From JBCKUK01 sp038924905 (GTDB lineage: Bacteria; Pseudomonadota; Gammaproteobacteria; Burkholderiales; Methylophilaceae): a DNA stretch of 64,000 nucleotides. A program made the position numbers and the translations under genes. Below, in pieces: positions 17,772 through 24,431 of the stretch (its first letter is position 1; each line of letters opens with the position of its first letter). Below the pieces are notes generated by a model. The model was not told the DNA's origin. It made no database searches and saw only the letters and a list, made by a program, of their open reading frames with translations. The DNA lies in assembly GCA_038924905.1 (NCBI GenBank), contig JBCKUK010000003.1, forward strand, positions 1 through 64,000. Reading direction: 5' to 3'.

Positions 17772-18410
17772 ATGGCTATTATATATCAACCCAGCAAAAA
17801 ACAAATCTCGTGGATAAAGTCCGGGCTGTTTGTGGCCGCGCTTATCCCGCTGGCAAGGCTGGTCTGGCTGGGCGTAAATGATGATCTGACGGCTAATCCT
17901 ATTGAGTTTGTGGAGCGTTCTTTAGGCACCTGGACGCTGGTTATCCTGATGATTACGCTCAGCATGACACCGATTAAACTGCTGACCGGCATGGTCTGGC
18001 AAATCCAGCTGCGGCGCATGATGGGTTTGTTCATGTTTTTTTATGTCTGCCTGCATTTTCTGACCTACATCTGGCTGGATCAGTCGTTTTACTGGATGGC
18101 GATTGTGAAAGACATTGCCAAGCATCCCTATGTTTTAGTGGGTTTCAGCGCATTTATTCTGAGCATCCCGCTGGTAATAACCTCCAACAACGCCATGGTG
18201 CGACGCCTGCGTGAGCGCTGGAAGCAGCTGCATCAACTGGTTTACCTGATAGCCATTTTAGGCGTTGTGCACTTCTGGTGGCTGGTGAAAAAAGATATTC
18301 GCGAGCCTTTGGCTTACGCGCTGGTGCTGGCTGTTTTGCTGGGCATCCGGCTTTATTATAAAAAATCTTCCGACACAAGCATGGCGCCTGTAAGCAAGGT
18401 TGCCGCCTAA
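17772..18410 (+). CDS. msrQ: Heme-binding membrane subunit MsrQ (YedZ)
   Basis: 212 residues from the ATG at 17772, 13 bases after msrP. There are about six membrane helices, e.g. SGLFVAALIPLARLVWLG, GTWTLVILMITLSMTPIKLL and MMGLFMFFYVCLHFLTYIWL. The conserved His residues (CLHFLTYIWLDQ, QLHQLVYLIAILGVVHFWWL) bind b-type heme. MsrQ carries electrons from the quinone pool or the flavin reductase Fre to MsrP. I moved the start from an upstream in-frame ATG that lies inside msrP, since MAIIYQPSKKQISWIK is the family-like N terminus. This gene is intact, which argues that the msrP frameshifts are recent or artefactual. Confidence 0.92.
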   Translation: MAIIYQPSKKQISWIKSGLFVAALIPLARLVWLGVNDDLTANPIEFVERSLGTWTLVILMITLSMTPIKLLTGMVWQIQLRRMMGLFMFFYVCLHFLTYIWLDQSFYWMAIVKDIAKHPYVLVGFSAFILSIPLVITSNNAMVRRLRERWKQLHQLVYLIAILGVVHFWWLVKKDIREPLAYALVLAVLLGIRLYYKKSSDTSMAPVSKVAA

Positions 18411-18431
18411 TCAATATATAAAAGGGGCGTC

Positions 18432-18932
18432 ATGTCATTTATTACGCGCAATTATCTTTGTGTCGTCAGCCTGTTGGATCGCCTGGCGCCTGTCATTCCG
18501 CCATTATTCTTACGCCTGATACTCGCCTGGGAGTTCGGCGAAGCTGGCTACGAAAAATTCATCGGCGCCAACTGGTTTGCCGATATTGCCTTTCCGTTCC
18601 CGTTTAATCTGCTGCCCGCATCAGTAAGCTGGCAAATAGCCACATGGTTTGAGTTGATCGGCGCAGCAGCCTTGGTGCTTGGGCTTGCCACGCGTTTCTT
18701 GACAATTTCTTTGATGATATTAACCGTGGTCGCGATTGCGGCTGTGCATTGGCCAGATAGCTGGCATACCTTGGGTGATTTGCTAAGAGGGTACCGCATT
18801 GTTGATGAAAGTGGCGATGGTTTCGGTAATTACAAACTACCGCTGATCTATCTGGTGATGTTCTTGCCCTTGTTGTTTGGTGGCGCCGGCAAGCTAAGTC
18901 TGGATTACTGGGTTAAACAGCGGCTGAATTAA
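18432..18932 (+). CDS. DoxX-family membrane protein
   Basis: 166 residues with four predicted membrane helices. The N-terminal PLFLRLILAWEFGEAGYEKFIGANWF is the DoxX signature (first helix, then a conserved Glu and Lys). FELIGAAALVLGLATRFLTISLMILTVVAIAAVH and YLVMFLPLLFGGAGKLSLDYW complete it. The insert LRGYRIVDESGDGFGNYKLP resembles the HvfX-like branch found with metal or oxidative-stress loci. DoxX proteins are integral membrane proteins linked to redox or quinone functions, with uncertain biochemistry. It lies 21 bases after msrQ, so it may belong to the same oxidative-stress transcript. Confidence 0.78.
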   Translation: MSFITRNYLCVVSLLDRLAPVIPPLFLRLILAWEFGEAGYEKFIGANWFADIAFPFPFNLLPASVSWQIATWFELIGAAALVLGLATRFLTISLMILTVVAIAAVHWPDSWHTLGDLLRGYRIVDESGDGFGNYKLPLIYLVMFLPLLFGGAGKLSLDYWVKQRLN

Positions 18933-19113
18933 ACGGCATATAGCAAAGTAATTAATTTAATTAAACCAATATATAACAAAGTATTAAGATTTATATCTAA
19001 TAAAACACATTATATTATTGTGCCATTTTAATTGCGGGATTTAGCCACTTAGGCCAGAATGCATACGGAGCTTTTGGCAGGTCTTACAATCTCAAATAAA
19101 TGCAGGGGGCACA

Positions 19114-19788
19114 ATGCAAGATCAACTAGATATTTTCCTTTCGTCACTCAATGATTTCTGGGGGCAAGTTGCCACATTTTTCCCCAAGCTTCTCGCAGTT
19201 ATTGTCATATTGTCCGTTGGCTTGTTATTCGCTAAAGCCGCACGTATAGCGGTTAAGCGGGTGCTTGAGATTTTTCATTTTGACAAATTTGCAGATAAAT
19301 CCGGGCTTGAAGCTTTTCTTAAGCACAATGAGTTTGATTTAACCCTAAGCAGCATCATCAGCCAGGTGGTTTACTGGTTGGTTATCCTGTTATTCGTCAT
19401 TACCGGCGCCAATACACTCGGCCTCACTGAAGTTGCTGGAATGCTGCACCAATTAGCCAACTATTTACCAAAAATTATCATTGCCATCATTGTCATGATA
19501 TTTGGCTCCTTGCTGGCACGTTTTGTTAATCGCCTTGTATTTGCCTGGCTGCACAGCATCAAGTTCGATGGGGCATTAGCCATTAGCACGTCGGCAGAGT
19601 ATGGCGTGCAGATCTTCGCCTTGTTTGTAGCGCTGGAGCAGTTGAATATAGGCACACAAATACTGACCGCTTTATTTGTGATCATGTTTGGCGCTGTTTT
19701 CCTGGCACTAGCTATTGCGTTTGGGCTGGGAGGTAAGGAGTGGGCTGGCAAAATCGTCAATAACATTCAAAAGAGGACGGACAAATAA
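19114..19788 (+). CDS. Small-conductance mechanosensitive channel-like membrane protein (TM_helix repeat type)
   Basis: 224 residues. Two copies of the conserved TM_helix motif (Pfam TM_helix, PF05552) are visible: FFPKLLAVIVILSVGLLFAKAARIAVKRVLE and YLPKIIIAIIVMIFGSLLARFVNRLVF. Two further hydrophobic spans lie at residues ~85-105 and 170-205, ending in the Gly-rich ALAIAFGLGGKEWAGK that resembles the MscS pore exit. The MscS beta domain that normally follows is absent, so it belongs to the short CmpX-like subgroup. Its role may be membrane-stress sensing. It stands alone, preceded by ~180 bases of AT-rich sequence and followed by a long structured intergenic region. Confidence 0.75.
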   Translation: MQDQLDIFLSSLNDFWGQVATFFPKLLAVIVILSVGLLFAKAARIAVKRVLEIFHFDKFADKSGLEAFLKHNEFDLTLSSIISQVVYWLVILLFVITGANTLGLTEVAGMLHQLANYLPKIIIAIIVMIFGSLLARFVNRLVFAWLHSIKFDGALAISTSAEYGVQIFALFVALEQLNIGTQILTALFVIMFGAVFLALAIAFGLGGKEWAGKIVNNIQKRTDK

Positions 19789-19875
19789 AGACACTGAATG
19801 CCGTGTATTGTTTATTTTACATAATATACATTATGCGAAGTGGAAAAGGTTTTGGAAACGGAAATTTATTTCCGA

Positions 19876-19905
19876 TACTTTACGTGTAACTGGACATGTA
19901 AAGTA
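19876..19905 (+). other. 11-bp hairpin in the intergenic region after the channel-like gene
   Basis: TACTTTACGTG (19876-19886) pairs with CATGTAAAGTA (19895-19905), with a single G-T wobble, around an 8-base loop. A smaller palindrome (GGAAA...TTTCC) lies just before it. With the long hairpin at 19955 this suggests a structured RNA or an extended 3' UTR. Confidence 0.45.
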
Positions 19906-19954
19906 TTTAAGGAGTTCTCGAAAGCACGTGACATCAGTAGGTTTTTAGGGCAAT

Positions 19955-20019
19955 AAAACGGCAGTTTGATACCACTCCCGACTTGCAGCCGGGGGTGGTA
20001 CTCCAAACAGCCGTTTTTT
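19955..20019 (+). terminator. Long multi-part hairpin ending in a U-run
   Basis: AAAACGGC (19955) pairs with GCCGTTTT (20010-20017), TTTG with CAAA inside it, and TACCACTCCCG pairs with CGGGGGTGGTA at the top with one wobble. The outer strand runs into GTTTTTT, so it can end transcripts from the left. It starts 166 bases beyond the channel-like gene, much further than usual. Confidence 0.65.
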
Positions 20020-20020
20020 A

Positions 20021-20415
20021 AGGCATAACAGGAAAAGTTTTCCGCAAGTTATTTAGCAGTGTTTTGCGCTATTGGTCAGCACTTCGTTACGGCGTAAGCC
20101 GGAATCGAGAACGCTTGTAATATCTATTTTTACTAATCATCTCAAGAAGTTATCATACGTTAATGTATGCTTAACTTCCTAAGACCCATCTTTAATATCA
20201 AAAAGCCACTGTTCTTAAGGTTTATACATTGTATATAAGGCTTGTCATAAGCAAGCTTCATTGTCATGATGCCACCTGTGCATATAGACTCGGCATCACA
20301 ATGCGTAGCGGCCTGCACTCATGAGGGAAATTCAACAAAAAAAAATGTGGTCAGTCTCGATTTAATTGTTTGTTTATGTAATTATTAAATATAATCAATG
20401 TGTTATTAAGTTTAC
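20021..20415. other. Gene-free AT-rich stretch with one cruciform
   Basis: I see no coding signal in about 400 bases. The one clear structure is at 20146-20178: GAAGTTA/TAACTTC outside and CATAC/GTATG inside, a stacked palindrome with no U-run. It resembles the palindromes further right, so the stretch is probably element debris. Confidence 0.4.
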
Positions 20416-20441
20416 GTCAGGTTACGCTACGCTAACCCGAC
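20416..20441. repeat. Extragenic palindrome, GGTTACGCTACGCTAACC type
   Basis: GTC-A-GGTTA and TAACC-C-GAC flank CGCTACGC. The same type of sequence (a short imperfect palindrome around GGTTAGCGTAGCGTAACC) is scattered between genes in many proteobacterial genomes. It is the first of three different palindromes in 200 bases. Confidence 0.55.
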
Positions 20442-20537
20442 CTACAGGGTGCCACTTCTCTGTTCAAGTTGTTATTCCAATTCCAAATTAAAGCGACAAT
20501 AATTCTGTAGATACTCTGCTCATCGTCAACAACTTTT

Positions 20538-20564
20538 GGATCGCGGGCATCCTGCCTGCGATCC
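20538..20564. repeat. Extragenic palindrome, GGATCGCGGG/CCTGCGATCC
   Basis: A 10-bp stem with one wobble around CATCCTG (20538-20564). It is a compact REP-like hairpin without a U-run, 97 bases right of the previous palindrome and 7 bases left of the next. Confidence 0.55.
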
Positions 20565-20571
20565 AGTACTA

Positions 20572-20615
20572 GTAGGGTGCGCCGTGCGCACCATGGTGCG
20601 TATGACGCACCCTAC
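20572..20615. repeat. Extragenic palindrome, GTAGGGTGCG...CGCACCCTAC
   Basis: Ten perfect outer base pairs enclose a second palindrome (TGCGCACCATGGTGCG). This widespread REP/MITE-like motif moves between genomes and often marks accessory DNA. It lies about 50 bases before the first glycosyltransferase stub. Confidence 0.6.
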
Positions 20616-20665
20616 GATAAACCGGACTGGTTAGCGTACTTTCAAATGAGAAATGGAATTATGTC

Positions 20666-21090
20666 TTGATACCCAAGGTAATAGTCGTTATTGTCATTTG
20701 GAATGATGTACGCTTTCTTGATCGTTGCCTTTCTGCATTGCTGGCGCAGAATGAGAACCTCGGCTTTGCGCGCGGCAACAACCTAGCGATCGAGGCAGCC
20801 CCTGCTGAATCGGAATGGGTTGCCTTGCTCAACCCAGATGCATTTGCGGAGCCGCGCTGGCTGGGAAGCGTTGCTGTTGGCGGTACGCGACTATCCAGCT
20901 TTTGATGTGTTCGGCAGCAAGCTGGTAAATGCGGCTGAGCCTACAGTGTTGGATGGCGCGGGAGATGCGTATCATGTGAGCGGGCTGGTTTGGCACATGG
21001 GACATGGTGCAACGGTGTCGTCTGTTGCCGAGCAGGTGCGCGAGGGGTTCTCGCTGCCTGTTATCTGTGCTACACGAGCAGCAGCATGTG
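20666..21090 (+). pseudogene. Glycosyltransferase family 2 stub (copy 1), internally deleted and frameshifted
   Basis: The frame begins IPKVIVVIVIWNDVRFLDRCLSALLAQ, the GT2 (rhamnosyltransferase-like) start, but jumps directly to NENLGFARGNNLAIEAAPAE. The DNASTD donor-binding segment seen in copy 2 is missing. Comparison with copy 2 shows a 99-base in-frame loss between two 12-base TTGCTGGCGCAG repeats. After FAEPRWLGS the frame breaks by one base near 20865, and LLLAVRDYPAFDVFGSKLVN and VLDGAGDAYHVSGLVW continue in another frame. Homology ends near 21090. GT2 enzymes add sugars to surface polysaccharides. This copy is clearly dead. Confidence 0.75.
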
Positions 21091-21106
21091 TATTCAATCT
21101 TAGCTC

Positions 21107-21134
21107 TTGACCGAACATATCAATTTGATATAAT
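21107..21134 (+). promoter_or_regulatory. higBA promoter with overlapping palindromic operator
   Basis: The -35 is TTGACC (21107-21112) and the -10 is TATAAT (21129-21134), with a 16-base spacer. ATATCAA-T-TTGATAT (21117-21131), a perfect 7-1-7 palindrome, lies between them and covers the first half of the -10. This is the expected place for HigA autorepression. The predicted RNA start (~21141) coincides with the proposed GTG of higB. Confidence 0.7.
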
Positions 21135-21140
21135 TCGCCC

Positions 21141-21443
21141 GTGCACATCATCTCCATCAAAATGCTTCGTGATTTCTGGCAGAAACATCCAGAAGCAGAG
21201 GGAGTGTTACGCGAGTGGCACACTGCAGTTGAGCATGCTGAGTTCAAGGACTTCAACCATATCAGAGAAATGTTCAATTCTGCCGACTATGTGCCGCCCT
21301 ATACGGTCTTTGACGTTGGTGGCAACAACTATCGCTTGGTGGTTGTCGTTAGGTACAGGTTCAAAAAGGTCTTTGTGCATCAAGTGATGACGCATAGAGA
21401 GTACAACAATTGGAACAAGCTCTATCGGAAAGGCAAGGTGTAA
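21141..21443 (+). CDS. higB: Type II toxin HigB, mRNA interferase
   Basis: 100 residues of the HigB_toxin family (RelE-like fold). It begins VHIISIKMLRDFWQKHPEAE, then NSADYVPPYTVFDVGGNNYRLVVVVRYRFKKVFVHQVMTHREYN, the typical core with NYRLVV and HxxYN. These toxins cut mRNA on the ribosome and are held by the HigA antitoxin. The GTG at 21141 is chosen because the family starts this way. An ATG at 21162 is the alternative, and neither has a good Shine-Dalgarno. Toxin comes before antitoxin, the standard hig order, with a 2-base gap. The pair sits between two dead glycosyltransferase stubs and looks recently acquired or selectively kept. Confidence 0.88.
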   Translation: MHIISIKMLRDFWQKHPEAEGVLREWHTAVEHAEFKDFNHIREMFNSADYVPPYTVFDVGGNNYRLVVVVRYRFKKVFVHQVMTHREYNNWNKLYRKGKV

Positions 21444-21445
21444 TC

Positions 21446-21874
21446 ATGCACGCGTTTCATGCTCAGTTTGACATCAAGGCCATCCAAACCTCTTGGCAGG
21501 CATTTGACTCCATGGCTCACCTGCGCCCCATTCACAATAAAGCTGAGTACACCCGCATGGTGTCCCTGATGAATGCCATGCTGGATGCCGCAGGTGATGA
21601 CGAAGACCACTCCATGGCGGGCCTGCTTGATTTGGTAGGTGATCTGGTTTGGAAGTACGAACAAGAGAACCACGCTATCGAGCCAGCAGAACCCAAGGAT
21701 GCACTGCGTTTCTTGATGGATGCTCGAAGCCTGAAGCAAGAAGACCTGGCGGCCATCGTTCCCCAGAGCAATCTATCCGCGATTCTGGCCGGGAAACGAA
21801 AAATCAGCGCAGCTCTGGCCAGCAAATTGGGCAAGTTCTTCGGTGTTAGCCCTGCCATATTTGTGCCAGCCTAA
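21446..21874 (+). CDS. higA: HigA-family antitoxin, XRE-type DNA-binding
   Basis: 142 residues. The N-terminal half (FDIKAIQTSWQAFDSMAHLRPIHNKAEY, then GLLDLVGDLVWKYEQENH) is the antitoxin segment found upstream of the HTH in this HigA subgroup. The C-terminal half is a Cro/C1-type helix-turn-helix: LRFLMDARSLKQEDLAAIVPQSNLSAILAGKRKISAALASKLGKFF. It binds and neutralises HigB and represses the operon, probably at the ATATCAATTTGATAT site. The start is ATG 21446, right after the higB stop. An upstream in-frame ATG lies inside higB. The gene is intact. Confidence 0.87.
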   Translation: MHAFHAQFDIKAIQTSWQAFDSMAHLRPIHNKAEYTRMVSLMNAMLDAAGDDEDHSMAGLLDLVGDLVWKYEQENHAIEPAEPKDALRFLMDARSLKQEDLAAIVPQSNLSAILAGKRKISAALASKLGKFFGVSPAIFVPA

Positions 21875-21982
21875 TTTGGTGCAAGATAGCAGAAGCCATT
21901 TCGATGTGGATCTGTTTTCCGTGCCCTTGTCGATGTGGTGGGCGGATCGGCAGGTGGGTTCGTGAACGATCCGCGCCAAAAT

Positions 21983-22239
21983 ATGTGGCCGAAGGTGACA
22001 GTGGTCATCGTCAATTGGAACGGAGAGCAGTTCCTCGACCGTTGCTTGTCAGCTTTGCTGGCGCAGACAGTCGCGCCGTACGAGATTATCTTGGTGGATA
22101 ACGCGAGCACTGATGCGTCGCTCAACATCGTGCGGCGCTTTCCATCTATACGCTTGCTGGCGCAGAATGAGAACCTCGGCTTTGCGCGTGGTAACAATCT
22201 GGCAATCGAGGCGGTTGCAGCTGAATCAGAATGGATCGC
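21983..22239 (+). pseudogene. Glycosyltransferase family 2 stub (copy 2)
   Basis: MWPKVTVVIVNWNGEQFLDRC, then YEIILVDNASTDASLNIVRRF, RLLAQNENLGFARGNNLAIEA and AESEWIA form a textbook GT2 N-terminal ~85 residues, including the DNASTD nucleotide-sugar motif. At 22239 the match stops in mid-domain and is fused to the cut 3' end of the integrase gene on the other strand. A GTG at 21962 is another possible start. It is a related but not identical relative of copy 1 on the other side of higBA. Surface-polysaccharide genes are common island cargo, so this is probably what is left of the island's cargo. Confidence 0.75.
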
Positions 22240-22748
22240 GCCAAGTCATAAGCGCCGCGCCGCTCAATTTTACCCACGGCTGCCAACAACTCCGGCGCCT
22301 CGATCTCGTTTATCGGTCTGCGGCCTATCTCAGGGAATATGTTTTTTTCCAGACGGCGCTTAACATCATCGGCGTGATGCTGCACCCATGTATGAGTTTG
22401 CTTGCCGTACCACTCCCTCGCCACGCTCTCAAATGAGTTTTCAGCCGAAAGCTTTTGTTGCAGCTTGATAGCCTTGCGCTCTGCCGATGGGTCTAGTTTG
22501 CTATCCAGCTTTGCCCGTTCTACTTCTCGCTTTTTACGCGCATCTTTTATGCTGGTCTCGGGGTACGCGCAGAATGAAAGGGATTTTTCCTTATCGCCTA
22601 TCCAATAACGCAAGCGCCAGAATTTTGAGCCGTCAAGATACACCCATAGATACAAACCGCCACCATCATGAATCTTGCGAATAGCCCTGCCTTCGCTGGT
22701 GGCGTTTTTACATTCAAGTTCTGACAACAAATTAAGTTTGGCAGCCAT
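22240..22748 (-). pseudogene. Tyrosine recombinase (P4-type integrase) N-terminal stub
   Basis: From ATG 22748 the protein reads MAAKLNLLSELECKNAT, then RKIHDGGGLYLWVYLDGSKFWRLRYW, the DUF4102/Arm DNA-binding domain of P4-like integrases, followed by the core-binding SAM-like domain (FESVAREWYGKQTHTWVQHHADDVKRRLEKNIFPEIG). The catalytic domain with R-H-R-Y is missing after YDLARS at ~22240, where glycosyltransferase DNA begins. The gene lies immediately downstream of the tRNA-Ser 3' end in the same direction, the classic arrangement of an integrated island. It cannot excise anything now. Confidence 0.82.
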
Positions 22749-22750
22749 TC

Positions 22751-22808
22751 GTGGTAAATCCTCCAACCGTGTATTTACTTACCACGATTTTTACCACAAA
22801 TTTACCAC
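22751..22808. repeat. Phased TTACCAC repeats upstream of the integrase stub
   Basis: TTACCAC occurs at 22779-22785, 22791-22797 and 22802-22808, that is every 11-12 bases or one helical turn, and inverted (GTGGTAA) at 22751-22757. They lie between the integrase start and the tRNA-Ser attachment region, where arm-type integrase or excisionase sites are expected. Confidence 0.6.
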
Positions 22809-22912
22809 GGATGCAATTGGATTATTTTGGATTGCTTGGGATGGTATATCTATCTAAGTTACTTATTTTTATATGTTTTATGGACTACTTTGTACAACTT
22901 AGAACATGTATA

Positions 22913-23003
22913 TGGCGGAGGGGGCGGGATTCGAACCCGCGTTAGGCTATTAGCCTAAACACGCTTTCCAGGCATGCGACTTAAACCACTCATCCACCCC
23001 TCC
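22913..23003 (-). tRNA. tRNA-Ser(GGA)
   Basis: 91 bases on the minus strand with a long variable arm. The acceptor stem is GGAGGGG/CCCCTCC, discriminator G and CCA encoded. The anticodon loop CTGGAAA gives anticodon GGA, and the T arm is GTTCGAATC. The gene is whole, so the island that used its 3' end as an attachment site rebuilt it. I did not find a second copy of the 3' end within the window. Confidence 0.96.
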
Positions 23004-23058
23004 GTGCGTGGAGGCGCATTATAGCTTAAGACTGAAGCGTGACCAACTTGCGCATACC

Positions 23059-23938
23059 TCAGGCGGGGGTGGGGGCTATAAGAAAATAGGTTGTAACTTT
23101 ACCATTGCTTTTGATTTCTATTGCGCCACGTTTCTCAAATTGATATTTGTCTTTTAGTAATTGATAGGTGGCTTCTGTCACTTGAATTTTACCGGGCACG
23201 CCATTCTGCTCCATGCGGCTTGCCATGTTGACGGTATCACCCCATAAATCGTAGCTGAATTTGCGGCTGCCAATCACACCAGAAATCACCGGCCCGCTGT
23301 TAATACCTACGCGCATCTTGAGATCCTTGCCAACTAGACGCTGAAATTTCGGTCAGTATCCCTTGTATATCAAGTGCCATTTTGGCGATGACTTCGGCGT
23401 GATCTGCCTTGGCTTCCGGTGCGCCGCTTACCACCATGCATACATCGCCTATGGTTTTAATTTTTTCTACGCTATATTTTTCTGTTAAATCATCGAACCG
23501 AGTAAATACTTGATTCAGCAGATCAATGAGTGATGTTGCAGTCATGTCTGCTGATAGCGCGGTAAAGTTGACCAAGTCTGCAAACATAATAGTGACGGCC
23601 TCGTGATCTTTGGCGGTGTCAAAATCATTATTTTTCAGTTTAGTAGCTACCGACCCTGGCAAGACGTTTAACAACAGTTTTTCGGTTTTTTTCTGCTCGT
23701 CTGCCAGCGTAGCCATCACCAATTCTTTTTGTGATTGAAAATAGCCCAACACACTATAAAGTATGGTGGTTGTGCCAAGTAAATTCATCGCGAAATAAAT
23801 GTTTTTTAAGTGCATCGGGATAGGTAGTGCACTGGCTGCAAACGTACTATTGAGCACCCAGGAAACCCCAACCAGGGCAACAAAAAGAGAAAACCATGGC
23901 AAAGATTGCCGATAGCCCAGAATGACTCTGCTGAGCAT
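23059..23938 (-). pseudogene. Class III adenylate/guanylate cyclase, frameshifted
   Basis: The first frame (from 23938) has two or three membrane helices, then KKTEKLLLNVLPGSVATKLK and the start of the cyclase domain. Metal-binding Asp residues are visible in TIMFADLVNFTALSADM and KTIGDVCMVVSGAP. Near 23325-23335 homology moves frame and continues LVGKDLKMRVGINSGPVISG, SYDLWGDTVNMASRME and PGKIQVTEATYQLL to the stop at 23059. The protein would make cAMP or cGMP at the membrane. The N terminus looks shorter than usual for 7TM-type cyclases. One indel is enough to restore it, so this may be a recent mutation or an error in the source assembly. Confidence 0.82.
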
Positions 23939-24207
23939 GGTTGCGGGCGGTTAAATAAGCCGCTCCCAGGAAAACTTGCCTGATTTTAGCCGGTTTGAAA
24001 TTAACGATAGCATTATTAAAATTGGTCCATGTGAAATGTTATTTTTGCTTTTATCTTTGTCTTTGAAGTTGGCGTAACTATAACCCAAGCCTCGGGCTTA
24101 ATCTACTCGCCACAACGCAAACATAAACCAACAAATTGCCTGATAAAAGCTGGCTGATTTATTGACACAGTATCTGATTGCTAGCGTTTTGAGGTAAAAT
24201 TCAACCC

Positions 24208-24301
24208 GGCGGGCCTCCCCGCATTGTTAGGTAGCCAACCTGGTCAGGTCCGGAAGGAAGCAGCCACAGTTATTGAAGCAAGTGCCGGGGCTAGGCTCGC
24301 C
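24208..24301 (+). ncRNA. ffs: 4.5S RNA, bacterial signal recognition particle RNA
   Basis: The universally conserved SRP core is present: CAGGTCCGGAAGGAAGCAGC, with the GGAA tetraloop and the asymmetric and symmetric loops that bind Ffh. Ends GGCGGGCC and GGCTCGCC pair to close a ~94-base hairpin. A -10-like TAAAAT at 24195-24200 fits a start at 24208. It lies just upstream of dnaX, a common position in betaproteobacteria. Confidence 0.95.
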
Positions 24302-24431
24302 ACCTGATTTAAAATCTGGTCTGTGTCGCGCTTTAACCTTTGACCAGGCCTTAATCTTTATATAAATCGGCTTAGACTAAACTTGTGTTTTCGGCTAAAG
24401 TTAAAGCCTTTATCTAATAAGTTCCCGACCC

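Noticed and set aside
22913..23003. A second attachment site copy of the tRNA-Ser 3' end
   Set aside because: I looked for a repeat of the tRNA 3' end to the left of the integrase stub and found none in the window; the far end is probably deleted.
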